Shown: positions 33,947 through 43,937, counted from the first letter of the stretch. The stretch is DNA of 64,000 nucleotides from Actibacterium sp. 188UL27-1 (GCF_016901225.1 NZ_JAFEUL010000001.1:300773-364772); one strand, 5' to 3'. Program-made: numbers and translations. Notes: generated from the sequence alone by a model not told the origin.

Positions 33947-35212
33947 GTGGACCACTTTTTGTATCGGGATGGCGTTTTATGCGCCGAAGATGTGCCCCTG
34001 GCCGAGATTGCGGCCAAGGTGGGGACGCCGTTCTACTGCTATTCCACGGCAACGCTGACCCGGCATCACGCCCTTTTTGAGGAGGCGCTGTCCGGGTTGG
34101 ATCATATGATCTGTTTTGCCATGAAGTCAGCCTCCAACCAGGCGATCCTGAAGGTTCTGGCCAATCTGGGCGCGGGGATGGATGTGGTGTCCGGCGGGGA
34201 ATATGCCAGGGCGCGCGCGGCCGGTGTGCCCGGTGACCGGATCGTATTCTCCGGTGTTGGGAAGACCGAGGGCGAGATGCGGATGGCATTGGACGGTGGC
34301 ATCCGGCAATTCAATGTCGAGAGTGAGCCGGAAATGGCGGTCCTTAGTCGGGTCGCCTCCGAGATGGGTCAAATTGCTCCGATTACCATTCGGGTGAACC
34401 CCGATGTTGATGCCAGGACACATGAAAAGATCTCGACCGGAAAGAAAGAGGACAAGTTCGGCATTCCAATCACGCGTGCGCGGGAGGTCTATGCCGCGGC
34501 GTCGTCCCTTCCGGGGCTGAAAGTGATCGGCATAGATGTGCATATCGGCAGCCAACTGACCGATCTGGAGCCTTTTGAGCAAGCCTATCTGAAAGTCGCC
34601 GAACTGACCGAAACCTTGCGCGCGGATGGGCATGAGATTAGCCGTCTTGATCTGGGCGGTGGCCTTGGCATTCCCTATGCGCGTTCCAATGAGGCACCGC
34701 CGTTACCGCTGGATTATGGTGCCCTGATCAAACGCACAGTCGGGCATCTGGGCTGCGAGATCGAGATCGAGCCGGGGCGGCTGATCTCGGGCAATGCGGG
34801 GATCATGGTGGCCCGTGTGATCTATGTGAAATCTGGCGAGGATCGGCAGTTCCTGATCATTGACGGGGCCATGAATGATCTGATCCGCCCGGCCATGTAT
34901 GGTGCCTATCACGACATTGTGCCGGTGGTCGAACCCGCCCCGGGCCAGCCCCAGGCGCGCTACGATATCGTTGGGCCGGTCTGCGAATCTGGTGATACTT
35001 TCGCCAAATCGCGCGATATGCCGCCGGTTCAGGCCGGTGATCTGGTGGTCTTCCGCTCTGCCGGTGCTTACGGGGCGGTTATGTCGTCGGAATACAACAC
35101 GCGGCCATTGATCCCGGAGGTGCTTGTGCGCGAAGATCAATTCGCCGTCATCCGGCGCCGCCCTACCTATGAGGAGATGATTGCCCGCGATACTGTGCCA
35201 GCGTGGCTGTAA
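33947..35212 (+). CDS. lysA: Diaminopimelate decarboxylase
   Basis: A 421-residue PLP enzyme that converts meso-diaminopimelate to lysine. PLP-binding Lys60 is in CFAMKSAS. Other marks are HIGSQL, the Gly-rich loop DLGGGLGIPY, and GPVCESGDTFAKSRD with the substrate-contact cysteine. The start is GTG with GAAAGG upstream. It ends 20 bases before the TIGR02302-type gene. Confidence 0.97.
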   Translation: MDHFLYRDGVLCAEDVPLAEIAAKVGTPFYCYSTATLTRHHALFEEALSGLDHMICFAMKSASNQAILKVLANLGAGMDVVSGGEYARARAAGVPGDRIVFSGVGKTEGEMRMALDGGIRQFNVESEPEMAVLSRVASEMGQIAPITIRVNPDVDARTHEKISTGKKEDKFGIPITRAREVYAAASSLPGLKVIGIDVHIGSQLTDLEPFEQAYLKVAELTETLRADGHEISRLDLGGGLGIPYARSNEAPPLPLDYGALIKRTVGHLGCEIEIEPGRLISGNAGIMVARVIYVKSGEDRQFLIIDGAMNDLIRPAMYGAYHDIVPVVEPAPGQPQARYDIVGPVCESGDTFAKSRDMPPVQAGDLVVFRSAGAYGAVMSSEYNTRPLIPEVLVREDQFAVIRRRPTYEEMIARDTVPAWL

Positions 35213-35232
35213 GCCGCGTGAGAGGAGCGACA

Positions 35233-37893
35233 ATGGACCCCAAAGCCGCCCGACCTGAGCCAAACAGCCCCGAAGAAGCCCGCGGACAGGCGATCAGTCG
35301 CCTTGCACGACCCATATGGTTGACCCAAATCGGGATGGTGGCCGAACGCGCAGCACGGTGTTTCTGGCCCCTTTGGACCGTTCTTTTGATCGTCATGGCG
35401 GCGCTGTTCTTTGGCTTGCACGAATTGGGCTCGGTTGAGCTGGTTTGGTTCGGTGGTCTGGTCGGTCTCGTCGGTGTCACTTGGACCTTGGCGCGCGGTA
35501 TATCCCAGTTTCATTGGCCCCATCGACGGGATGCCGTGGCGCGGTTGGATGAAAGCCTGCCGGGTCGCCCGATCCAGACCCTGGCGGATAGCCAGGCCAT
35601 CGGGGCGGGCGATGCCGCATCGGTCGCCGTGTGGCGCGCCCATGTGATGCGCATGGCCGACCGGTTGAAAGCCGTGTCTCCGGTCAAACCGGATGTCGCC
35701 TTGGCGCCGCGTGATCCCTATGCCTTGCGATTTGTGGCGCTGACGGCCTTTGCCCTGGCGCTGCTTTTCGGGTCTGTCTGGCGTGTTGCGACCGTCAGCG
35801 ATGTGGCTTTGGGCGGGTCGGCGACAGCCGCTGTCACCGGGCCATCCTGGGAAGGCTGGGTCGAGCCGCCGGCATATACCGGCAAGCCAAGCCTGTACCT
35901 GAACGATATCGCCGAGGGTCCGCTTGATGTACCGGCAGGCAGCAGCGTGAATTTGCGCCTGTATGGTGCGGTGGGCGAATTGACTGTGGCCGAAACCGTG
36001 TCAGGCCGGGTGGGCGACGTGGCGCCTGCCTCTGACATCCAGCAGCAATTCGACATCACGCAGAACGGTCAGATCAGTATCGCGGGCCCGGGTGGCCGCA
36101 CCTGGCAGATCACCCTTTTGCCGGACACTCCGCCGTCAGTGGCGTTGGAAGGTGCGCCGGAGCGTGAACCAAACGGCCAGATGAGCCAGGGATTTCGGGT
36201 TCAAGACGATTACGGGATCATGGGTGGCACGGGTTTGTTCACCCTTGATCTGGGCGCGTTGGACAGGTCGCATGGCTTGGCGGCTGATCCCGATCCGCGC
36301 GAGCCGCTCGAAATTGATTTGCCCCTGCCCATTTCCGGTGACCGCCGGGAATTCAGCGAGGCGATAATCGAGAATTTTTCGAAGCACCCCTGGGCCGGTC
36401 TGCCGGTGACGCTGACGCTGAATGTGGTCGATGAGGCGGAGCAGAACGGGACGTCTGCCCCCGAGGCGATGTTGCTGCCCGGGCGCCGCTTCTTTGATCC
36501 GCTGGCAGCGGCGTTGATTGAACAACGGCGCGATCTGTTATGGGCGCGCGACAATGGTGCGCGTGTGGCGCAGGTCTTGCGCACGGTCTCGCACCGCCCC
36601 GATGACATATTCCGGGACAGTTCGGCCTATCTGCAGTTACGTATTGCCCTCAGTCGGCTTGAAGCGGGGGTGACGGCGGGTATGACCCCGGACCTGCAGG
36701 ATGAGATTGCAGAGGCGCTGTGGGTCATTGCGTTGGGTATTGAGGAAGGCGATCTGGCTTCGGCCCTGGACCGTTTGCGCCGCATTCAAGATCAACTCAG
36801 CGAGGCCATTCGCAATGGCGCAAGCGACGAGGAAATCGCGGGTCTGATGCAGGAATTGCGCGAGGCCATGCAGGATTATATGCGCCAGTTGGCCCAACAG
36901 CAGGACCCGAACCAACAACAGCAAAATGCCGAGAATGGCCAGACCATTACCGGCGATCAGTTGCAGGAGATGCTGGACCGATTGCAGCAGTTGATGGAGG
37001 AAGGCCGCACCGCTGAGGCGCAGGAATTGCTGAACCAGCTCAACCAGATGATGGAGAATATGCAGGTCACCCAAGGTCAGCAGGGTCAGGGCGGGCAATC
37101 GCCGGGGGAGCAGGCCATGGAGGGGCTGGCAGAGACATTGCGGGAGCAGCAAGGTCTTTCGGATGAGGCGTTCCGCGATTTACAAGAGCAGTTCAACCCA
37201 GGTGCCAACCAGGGCCAGAGCCAGCAGAACCAGGGTCGTGATGGTCAGCAAGGCCAGGGGCAACAACACAGCCAGCAGCAGGGCGAAGGTCAAGGGCAGG
37301 GGCAGCAACCCGGTGCCCCGCAGCAGCCCGGCCAAGGCCAAGGCCAGCAAAACCAGCCGCCGCAGGACGGCCAGGGCGGCGGCCCGAATGCCAGTGATCT
37401 GGCACAGCGGCAGCAACAGTTGCGGCAGGAATTGCAGCGCCAACAGGGCAATCTGCCCGGTGCAGGCACCGAACAGGGCGATGCCGCGCGGCGGTCGCTT
37501 GACGAGGCAGGTGAGGCCATGAACCGGGCCGAGCGTGATTTGGAGGGTGATAACCTATCCGGTGCGATCGACAATCAGGCACAGGCCATGGATGCCCTGC
37601 GCGAAGGCATGCGGAATCTGGGCGAGGCGATGGCGCAGGAGCAGCGCGATCAGAACCAGAACGGGCAGCAAGGCCAAACTGCCGGACGCGCCGACCCCAA
37701 TGGTCGTCGTGACCCGCTGGGTCGGGATCGGGGGCCTGAAGGAACGCTCGGGACCGAGGAAAACCTATTGCAGGGTGAAGATGTCTATCGTCGCGCGCGG
37801 GACCTGTTGGATGAGATCCGCCGCAGATCCAGTGATCAGGAGCGCCCGGCCAATGAGCTGGACTATCTGAAGCGGTTGCTGGATCGGTTTTGA
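35233..37893 (+). CDS. TIGR02302-type low-complexity membrane protein (DUF4175)
   Basis: An 886-residue protein typical of alphaproteobacteria. Two hydrophobic helices lie at about 43-65 and 68-88 and a third at 168-190. A periplasmic beta-rich domain follows to about 400, then a helical region. The segment of about residues 550-760 is extremely rich in Gln and Gly (QQDPNQQQQNAENGQ, and many GQGQQ units). The C-terminal 80 residues are ordered again (LQGEDVYRRARDLLDEIRRR). AGAGGAG precedes the ATG at 35233. Function is unknown; an envelope role is likely. Confidence 0.85.
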   Translation: MDPKAARPEPNSPEEARGQAISRLARPIWLTQIGMVAERAARCFWPLWTVLLIVMAALFFGLHELGSVELVWFGGLVGLVGVTWTLARGISQFHWPHRRDAVARLDESLPGRPIQTLADSQAIGAGDAASVAVWRAHVMRMADRLKAVSPVKPDVALAPRDPYALRFVALTAFALALLFGSVWRVATVSDVALGGSATAAVTGPSWEGWVEPPAYTGKPSLYLNDIAEGPLDVPAGSSVNLRLYGAVGELTVAETVSGRVGDVAPASDIQQQFDITQNGQISIAGPGGRTWQITLLPDTPPSVALEGAPEREPNGQMSQGFRVQDDYGIMGGTGLFTLDLGALDRSHGLAADPDPREPLEIDLPLPISGDRREFSEAIIENFSKHPWAGLPVTLTLNVVDEAEQNGTSAPEAMLLPGRRFFDPLAAALIEQRRDLLWARDNGARVAQVLRTVSHRPDDIFRDSSAYLQLRIALSRLEAGVTAGMTPDLQDEIAEALWVIALGIEEGDLASALDRLRRIQDQLSEAIRNGASDEEIAGLMQELREAMQDYMRQLAQQQDPNQQQQNAENGQTITGDQLQEMLDRLQQLMEEGRTAEAQELLNQLNQMMENMQVTQGQQGQGGQSPGEQAMEGLAETLREQQGLSDEAFRDLQEQFNPGANQGQSQQNQGRDGQQGQGQQHSQQQGEGQGQGQQPGAPQQPGQGQGQQNQPPQDGQGGGPNASDLAQRQQQLRQELQRQQGNLPGAGTEQGDAARRSLDEAGEAMNRAERDLEGDNLSGAIDNQAQAMDALREGMRNLGEAMAQEQRDQNQNGQQGQTAGRADPNGRRDPLGRDRGPEGTLGTEENLLQGEDVYRRARDLLDEIRRRSSDQERPANELDYLKRLLDRF

Positions 37894-37950
37894 TCGCCGC
37901 ACCCTAACATGGCAATGTAAGATTCAGGGATGTCTTGGCGCAGGGCTGCG

Positions 37951-39057
37951 TTAGCCGTTGCCCAGTCGTGCAGTGACGGCATTTGTGACGAGTTGGTCCA
38001 GCCAGACCCGGCCCTGGTTTACCAGATCGACATATTGAACCAGTGACGCCTCAAGCTGTGGGACGGTTTGCACGACGGTCGGCGCGTGCAGATACAACAC
38101 CAAAAGTGCTGTCACGATGATCAGTGATCCGCCAAAGCCAAGCCGGAACCCCCTGGCGCGTTTCATGCGGTGCTGCTGGATCTTGAGCAATTCGACAGCG
38201 GCAGAGCGGGCCTCCCGATCAGGATCGGTTGAGACGCCCGCGCTTTGCAGGGTTGAGTTCAGTTCCTCCACATCCGGCAGCAACTCGCTGCGTGCGGCGG
38301 TGCGGCGGGTGAGCGCCGCAGCTGCGGCGACAGCCGCCCCGTCTTCGGGCTGTTCCTTTGGTTCCGTCGCCGCCTGGGCAATGGCTGCGCCTAACTTGTC
38401 GGACGGGCGCTTGCCCGGTTCCCGCTCTGTCGGAATGGGTTTTGGTTGGGGCGGCGGCACATCGGCCAAATCAGTTTCGTCTGCTGGCTCTGGCACCTCA
38501 TCTGTCGGAGCTTCAATTTCGGGTTGGGGTTCGGATACCGGTTCGGCATCCGGTTCTGGCAGCGGCTCCGGATCAGGCACGGCACGCAGGTGGCGTTCTT
38601 TCGCACGCTCTGCCTGTTCTCGCTCGGCTTCTTCCCGCAGGATTTCCATGACCTTGCTGTCGACCTTGCGCCGTTCGGGCCGGGCGACGGGGGCGTCGTC
38701 GTCCTGCCCGCCGCTTTCGTCATCAGACAGAGAGGGCACGGCTGACGGTGCGACCGCAACGGGCGCCTCCGCATCCCAGGAATTGGTTTGGGTCATCTCC
38801 CGCACGCGTTGGATGAACAGGTTCTTGGGGACGCTTTCGGCAGGTTTTGTGGGTTCCGCTGCTTCGTCATCTGACCGGCGCGACTTGAACGCCTTAGGCG
38901 ATAGTCCCAGTTCGGCGGCCAGATCGCGTTCCTTGGCCTCGGGCTGTTGAAACCAGGTATGCCCACAACTAGAGCATTGCACGTCCCGGCCATCGCTGGG
39001 CATGACGTGGTCATCGACGTCGTACTGCGCTCCGCAACTTGGGCAAGTCAGCCTCAT
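37951..39057 (-). CDS. MJ0042-type zinc-ribbon membrane protein
   Basis: A 368-residue protein starting MRLTCPSCGAQYDVDD, with a second CSSCGHTW, so residues 4-31 form a four-cysteine zinc ribbon. A long acidic Pro/Glu-rich linker follows (PEPLPEPDAEPVSEPQPEIE). A single hydrophobic helix near residue 305-325 (GFGGSLIIVTALLVLYLHA) is followed by a short tail. The linker is probably disordered. The start at 39057 with GAGGG upstream is chosen over an upstream in-frame ATG. It is divergent from ftsEX; function is unknown. Confidence 0.85.
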   Translation of the reverse strand: MRLTCPSCGAQYDVDDHVMPSDGRDVQCSSCGHTWFQQPEAKERDLAAELGLSPKAFKSRRSDDEAAEPTKPAESVPKNLFIQRVREMTQTNSWDAEAPVAVAPSAVPSLSDDESGGQDDDAPVARPERRKVDSKVMEILREEAEREQAERAKERHLRAVPDPEPLPEPDAEPVSEPQPEIEAPTDEVPEPADETDLADVPPPQPKPIPTEREPGKRPSDKLGAAIAQAATEPKEQPEDGAAVAAAAALTRRTAARSELLPDVEELNSTLQSAGVSTDPDREARSAAVELLKIQQHRMKRARGFRLGFGGSLIIVTALLVLYLHAPTVVQTVPQLEASLVQYVDLVNQGRVWLDQLVTNAVTARLGNG

Positions 39058-39227
39058 TGAACCCTCATGCTCAAAGCTCTCTGCTTTGTCCACCCTTGGC
39101 TAAGGATACCTTTACACCGGCCTGCGCCAGGGTGAAAGATTTTGCCACAAGGTATTCCTCAGCCGATTGAAACAGGTCACACGGTCGGGCAGAACGGGGC
39201 AGGACAAAGGAAGCCCGGGGGATTTTG

Positions 39228-39905
39228 GTGATCGCATTTGATCAGGTGGCCTACAGTTATGGTGACCGTGCGCTGCTTTCGGATTTGACAATCACGCTGG
39301 AACCGGGCGGCTTTTACTTCCTGACGGGGCCGTCTGGCGCGGGAAAGACGACCTTTCTGCGCATGTGCTACCTTGATCTGGTGCCATCCGCCGGTGCGCT
39401 TTCGGTTCTGGGCCTGCCGGTTGCCGACATGGATCGGGACACCATCGCCACCACGCGGCGGCGCCTGGGTGTGATGCACCAGGATTGTCTGTTTCTGGAC
39501 CACCTGTCGGTCTTCCGAAATGTGGAATTGCCCCTTGCTGTATCCGGGCAGTTCAGTCCCAGCGATGCGGACGATCTGGCCGAGCTTCTGGATTGGGTGG
39601 GGTTGACCCCGCGCGCTGCGGCGCGCCCGTCGGAATTGTCGGGAGGGGAGCGTCAACGCGCAGCCCTGGCCCGTGCGATTGTTCTGTCGCCTGACATGAT
39701 CATCGCAGATGAGCCGACAGGCAACGTGGATTGGGATATGTCACTGCGGTTGTTGGGTCTGCTGCTGGAACTGAACAAGCTGGGCAAGACCATCCTGATT
39801 GCCACTCATGACCTCACGCTAATCCGTGCTGCCAAGTCCGAGGTTGCGGCCCGGATCCTGCGCATTTCGGAGGGGACGGTGCAGATGGCCGGAGCGGATC
39901 TGTGA
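39228..39905 (+). CDS. ftsE: Cell division ATP-binding protein FtsE
   Basis: A 225-residue ABC ATPase that with FtsX controls peptidoglycan hydrolysis at the septum. Walker A is GPSGAGKTT, signature LSGGERQRAALARA, Walker B MIIADEPTGNVD, and IATHDLTLI follows. The start is GTG at 39228 (TTG at 39225 is the alternative). The stop overlaps the ftsX GTG by four bases. Confidence 0.92.
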   Translation: MIAFDQVAYSYGDRALLSDLTITLEPGGFYFLTGPSGAGKTTFLRMCYLDLVPSAGALSVLGLPVADMDRDTIATTRRRLGVMHQDCLFLDHLSVFRNVELPLAVSGQFSPSDADDLAELLDWVGLTPRAAARPSELSGGERQRAALARAIVLSPDMIIADEPTGNVDWDMSLRLLGLLLELNKLGKTILIATHDLTLIRAAKSEVAARILRISEGTVQMAGADL

Positions 39906-40795
39906 AGCGCCTGTTCGCGAACGCCGTGCCCTGGGGCGATCAGATCAGTCTCGGTGCCATACGTGACGTGATCACGGGGCGGCGCCACGCCGGGGACCAC
40001 GCCTTGCCTACTTCTGGCCCGGTCGGGGTGATAACGGCGTTGGGGGCCGCGGCGCTGTCGCTTCCGATGGTCATTGCCTTGGTGCTGGGCGGGTCAGATG
40101 GGCCGGTGACCGCCACCGCGCAAGTCCCGGACGGCATAGCGACGGTGCGGCTGCCTGCGGCGGCAGAGGCTGCTCAGATCGAAACCGTTCTGGCCCGTAT
40201 TGACCAGATGCCTGGGGTCGCGGCGTCGCGCACCCTGCCGGAGACCGATCGCGCCGCCCTTTTGGCCCCCTGGCTTGGCGCGGATCTGCCGATGCAGGAT
40301 CTGCCTCTGCCGATCCTGATCGATCTGTCCCTGTCGCAGGGCTTTGATCCCGCCACCGCACAGGAGGTATTGACCCGGATCGCTCCCGCCGCCGTTCTGC
40401 ACCTGCATGCGGATCCCGGATCATCACCGCGCCCCCCCGATGCGCGCGGGTGGTACCTTGCCCTGATCCCCCTGGTGCTGGCCTTCTCAGCTTTGATCGC
40501 GCTGGCGGCCCAAACGGCATTGGCCATGCATGTCGATACGATGGCCACACTGCGGCTGATCGGTGCGAAAGACAGCTACATCACCCGCATCTTCGGCTAC
40601 CGCGCTGCACGCCACATCGGCTGGGGCACACTGGCAGGCAGCATCCTGGGCCTTGGCCTGTGGTCGTTCCTCCATCCCGGCGGCTTACCCGGGCCAAATT
40701 GGCTGCTGCTCTTGCTGTTACCCGGCTGCACCGGTGTGCTGGCATATTTCATCACATCCCAGGCGGCGCTGCGCTGGTTGAAAGGTTTGACATGA
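39902..40795 (+). CDS. ftsX: Cell division permease FtsX
   Basis: A 297-residue membrane protein with the FtsX layout: cytoplasmic N-terminus, first helix at about 40-62 (GVITALGAAALSLPMVIALVLGG), a periplasmic domain to about 185, then three helices ending at 290. THVDTMATLRLIGAKDSYI matches the conserved cytoplasmic loop except for its first residue. It is coupled to ftsE (GTGA) and to plsC (ATGA). Confidence 0.88.
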   Translation: MKRLFANAVPWGDQISLGAIRDVITGRRHAGDHALPTSGPVGVITALGAAALSLPMVIALVLGGSDGPVTATAQVPDGIATVRLPAAAEAAQIETVLARIDQMPGVAASRTLPETDRAALLAPWLGADLPMQDLPLPILIDLSLSQGFDPATAQEVLTRIAPAAVLHLHADPGSSPRPPDARGWYLALIPLVLAFSALIALAAQTALAMHVDTMATLRLIGAKDSYITRIFGYRAARHIGWGTLAGSILGLGLWSFLHPGGLPGPNWLLLLLLPGCTGVLAYFITSQAALRWLKGLT

Positions 40796-41532
40796 CGGTC
40801 CTTCAAGGCACGCGTTCGGTTCTGTTCCTGACGCAGATGTATCTGATGATGCCGATCATGGGGATCGTGTTCCTACCCTATATGTTGCTAACCCCAGATG
40901 GTGCGCGGTTTGCCTGCAAAACCTATGCCCGTTGGACGATCTGGACCGCGCGGTGGATGGTCGGCATTCGGACTGAAATACGCGGAACGGTCCCGGCTGA
41001 TGAAGTGTTGGTGGTGGCCAAGCATCAGTCCTTTTTCGATATCATCGTCATTTTCGAGGCGCTCCCCTCCAGCCGGTTCATCATGAAACGGCAGTTGCTG
41101 TATACACCTGTGATCGGCCAGTACGCCCGGCGGCTGGGTTGCATTCCCGTGGATCGCGGCAAGAAGGGCGCGGCGATCAAAAAGATGGTCCAGGATGTTG
41201 CCGCCGAACGGCGCGAACCGGGGCAATTGGTGATTTATCCCCAAGGCACCCGGGTCGCGCCCGGCGCCCGCGTGCCCTACAAGGTCGGGGCAGGTGCCCT
41301 TTATGACGCGCTGCAGCAGACCTGTTATCCGGTGGCGACCAATGCTGGTCTTTTCTGGCCGCGGACCGGACTGCGCCGCAGTCCGGGTCTGGCCGTGGTG
41401 GAATTTCTGCCCCCGATCCCAGCTGGTTTGCCCGTGCCGGATTTCATGGAGCGGTTGGAGCATGAGGTGGAAACGGCCTCCGACCGGTTGATGGCGGATG
41501 CTGGCTTCTCCACGCAACGGGAGATGGCGTGA
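40792..41532 (+). CDS. plsC: 1-acyl-sn-glycerol-3-phosphate acyltransferase
   Basis: A 246-residue membrane-associated acyltransferase that makes phosphatidic acid. The HX4D motif is KHQSFFD with His78 and Asp83, and the second conserved box is YPQGTR near residue 147-152. The N-terminal 35 residues are hydrophobic. It is coupled to ftsX by four bases and overlaps the flavoprotein start by one, so division and phospholipid genes form one operon. Confidence 0.92.
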   Translation: MTVLQGTRSVLFLTQMYLMMPIMGIVFLPYMLLTPDGARFACKTYARWTIWTARWMVGIRTEIRGTVPADEVLVVAKHQSFFDIIVIFEALPSSRFIMKRQLLYTPVIGQYARRLGCIPVDRGKKGAAIKKMVQDVAAERREPGQLVIYPQGTRVAPGARVPYKVGAGALYDALQQTCYPVATNAGLFWPRTGLRRSPGLAVVEFLPPIPAGLPVPDFMERLEHEVETASDRLMADAGFSTQREMA

Positions 41533-42137
41533 TGAAAATGATAGAAACGATCGAGGCGCTTGAAACCTGCTATGGCACGCCCGGCGATACGTCCTTGCGC
41601 AAGGTGGCCCATCAGATGACACCGCTTTATCGCGCTTGGATCCAACGGGCCCGTTTCTGCATACTGACCACGGTTGGCCCGGGCGGGACAGATGGCAGCC
41701 CGCGGGGCGATGATGGTCCCGTTATCCGTGAATTGGACCCGAAAACACTGGCGCTTCCGGACTGGCACGGCAACAACCGGATCGACAGCCTACGCAACAT
41801 CATCCTCGATCCCCATGTGTCGCTGATGTTCATGGTGCCGGGATCGGCGAATGTGATCCGCCTGAACGGAACGGCGCAGATCACAGCCGATGATGCACTA
41901 CGCGAAACATTTGGTCACAAGGGCAAGCTGCCACGCACGGTCACCCTGGTGACGATTGGCGAGATCTATTTCCAATGTGCCCGGGCGCTCCTGCGATCCG
42001 ACCTTTGGAGCGGGGAGGATCACAGCGCCGGTTTGCCCACACCTGGCGATTTATTGGCCGAACAAACGCAAGGGACCGTTGGCGGTGCCGATTACGATAT
42101 CGAATGGCCTGATCGGGCGGCGCGCACCATGTGGTGA
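41532..42137 (+). CDS. PPOX-type FMN-binding flavoprotein
   Basis: A 201-residue split-barrel protein of the pyridoxamine-phosphate-oxidase-like superfamily. GTDGSPRGDDGPVIRELDPKTLALPDWHGNNRIDSLRNIILDP spans the FMN-binding region and matches the MSMEG_1061-like subgroup, then GSANVIRLNGTAQI follows. The substrate is unknown. The ATG at 41532 overlaps the plsC stop (TGATG); a GTG three bases earlier and an ATG six later are alternatives. Confidence 0.85.
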   Translation: MKMIETIEALETCYGTPGDTSLRKVAHQMTPLYRAWIQRARFCILTTVGPGGTDGSPRGDDGPVIRELDPKTLALPDWHGNNRIDSLRNIILDPHVSLMFMVPGSANVIRLNGTAQITADDALRETFGHKGKLPRTVTLVTIGEIYFQCARALLRSDLWSGEDHSAGLPTPGDLLAEQTQGTVGGADYDIEWPDRAARTMW

Positions 42138-42234
42138 TGGGGTTTGCTGCAGGTGCACAATTCGCTTGCGAAGAGATGCGCAATAATCTATCCGCCAATG
42201 CGAGTGCCACGCAATAAACTTGCCGGAGTGATCC

Positions 42235-43191
42235 ATGAGCTTCCGTATCCAGCCCACAGCCCCCGCTCGCCCCAACCGTTGTCAACTGTTTGGCCCGGGG
42301 TCTCGCACGGCGCTTTTTTCCAAGATGGCTGGCAGTGCTGCGGATGTGATCAACCTGGATCTGGAAGATAGCGTTGCCCCCGATGACAAGGACCAGGCGC
42401 GCGCCAACATCATCCAGGCCATCGGCGATATCGACTGGGGCAACAAACATCTGAGCGTGCGGATCAACGGCCTGGATACACCCTACTGGTATCGCGATGT
42501 AGTGGACCTGTTGGAACAGGCCAGCGACCGGTTGGATCAGATCATGATCCCCAAGGTCGGTTGTGCCGGGGATCTATATGCCGTTGATGCCCTCGTCACC
42601 GCGATTGAAACCGCCAAGGGCCGCAGCAAACCCATTGCGTTTGAGGTGATCATAGAAAGCGCCGCCGGCATCGCCCATGTCGAAGAGATTGCCGCCGCCT
42701 CGCCCCGCCTGCAGGCCATGAGTCTCGGAGCGGCGGATTTTGCGGCCTCCATGGGCATGCAGACCACCGGCATCGGTGGCACCCAGGAGAATTATTACAT
42801 GCAGCGCGGCGATCGGCAGTTCTGGTCCGATCCGTGGCACTGGGCCCAGGCCGCCATCGTCGCCGCTTGCCGCACCCATGGCGTGCTGCCGGTCGATGGC
42901 CCCTTCGGTGATTTCAGCGATGATGAGGGTTTCCGCGCCCAGGCCCGCCGCTCTGCCACCCTGGGCATGGTCGGCAAATGGGCGATCCACCCCAAACAGA
43001 TCGCGCTCGCGAACGAGGTATTCACCCCGTCCGACGAAGCCGTGGCCGAAGCGCGGGAGATCCTGGCCGCCATGGACCAGGCCAAGGCCAACGGTGAGGG
43101 CGCCACCGTGTACAAGGGACGGCTGGTCGATATCGCGTCGATCAAGCAGGCGGAGGTCATCGTCGCCCAATCACAGCTGATTGGCGGCTAG
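42235..43191 (+). CDS. mcl1: L-malyl-CoA / beta-methylmalyl-CoA lyase
   Basis: A 318-residue CitE-like lyase acting in the ethylmalonyl-CoA pathway, where it splits methylmalyl-CoA to glyoxylate and propionyl-CoA and joins in malyl-CoA turnover. Marks are INLDLEDSVAPDDKDQAR, IPKVGCAGDLY, and EVIIESAAGIAHVEEIAAAS with the metal-binding Glu. The N-terminus MSFRIQPTAPARPNRCQLFG is that of Rhodobacter Mcl1. GGAGTGATCC precedes the ATG. It links with phaA, whose product enters the same route. Confidence 0.95.
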   Translation: MSFRIQPTAPARPNRCQLFGPGSRTALFSKMAGSAADVINLDLEDSVAPDDKDQARANIIQAIGDIDWGNKHLSVRINGLDTPYWYRDVVDLLEQASDRLDQIMIPKVGCAGDLYAVDALVTAIETAKGRSKPIAFEVIIESAAGIAHVEEIAAASPRLQAMSLGAADFAASMGMQTTGIGGTQENYYMQRGDRQFWSDPWHWAQAAIVAACRTHGVLPVDGPFGDFSDDEGFRAQARRSATLGMVGKWAIHPKQIALANEVFTPSDEAVAEAREILAAMDQAKANGEGATVYKGRLVDIASIKQAEVIVAQSQLIGG

Positions 43192-43214
43192 GCCTGACCG
43201 CGTTATGAAAGGCC

Positions 43215-43937
43215 ATGGCGCAAGGTAAACCCCGCGAAACCGATCTCTATCCACCGGTTAAAGCCTTTCTGGAAGGACAGGGATATGAGGTAAAGTCCGA
43301 GATTGGGGCCGTCGATGTCATGGCCTGTCGGGCGGATGATGAGCCGGTCATCGTTGAATTGAAGACAGGCTTTGCCTTGTCGCTGTTTCATCAGGCCATC
43401 GCCCGCCAATTGGTTGCCGATGCGGTCTATATCGCGGTCCCACGGGGGAAAGGTCGATCCTTCGCAAAGGCGCTCAAGGATAACAAAACGCTGGCCCGGC
43501 GGCTCGGATTGGGGCTGATCACCGTTCGTCTTGCCGATACCTTGGTTGAAGTTCACTGCGATCCAGGCCCCTTTGCCCCGCGCAAATCTAAACCGCGCCG
43601 GACAAGGCTGCTGCGCGAATTCGCGCGGCGTGAAGGGGACCCGAACCAAGGCGGCGCGACACGGGTGGGGCTGGTTACGGCCTACCGGCAAGACGCGCTC
43701 CGCTGTGCCCGTCACCTGGCCGATCACGGTCCCTCAAAAGGCGCTGTCGTTGCCAAGGCAACGGGGGTGTCTAGCGCAACCCGCCTGATGGCCGCTGACC
43801 ATTACGGCTGGTTCGAGAGGGTGAGCAAAGGTATTTACGCACTGACGCCCAAGGGCGTGAACTCCCTCACGCAATACGCGGATCTGGCACTGTCTGCCCC
43901 CATTATGTGTTCAGAAATATCCCCGCCGGAGACATAA
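43215..43937 (+). CDS. DUF2161 protein with PD-(D/E)XK nuclease fold
   Basis: A 240-residue protein. Residues 5-110 look like a PD-(D/E)XK core: ETDLYPPVKAFLEGQGYEV, AVDVMACR as the Asp strand, and VIVELKTG as the ExK strand. The C-terminal 80 residues resemble a winged helix (GVSSATRLMAADHYGWFERVSKGIYALTPKG). This pattern is DUF2161. Nuclease activity is not demonstrated for the family as far as I know. The last codons and stop lie within the left arm of a long inverted repeat. Confidence 0.82.
   Translation: MAQGKPRETDLYPPVKAFLEGQGYEVKSEIGAVDVMACRADDEPVIVELKTGFALSLFHQAIARQLVADAVYIAVPRGKGRSFAKALKDNKTLARRLGLGLITVRLADTLVEVHCDPGPFAPRKSKPRRTRLLREFARREGDPNQGGATRVGLVTAYRQDALRCARHLADHGPSKGAVVAKATGVSSATRLMAADHYGWFERVSKGIYALTPKGVNSLTQYADLALSAPIMCSEISPPET

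Noticed and set aside
37060-37400. CAG/GGC-rich low-complexity DNA
   Set aside because: It is in-frame coding for a Gln/Gly-rich protein segment, not a mobile repeat.
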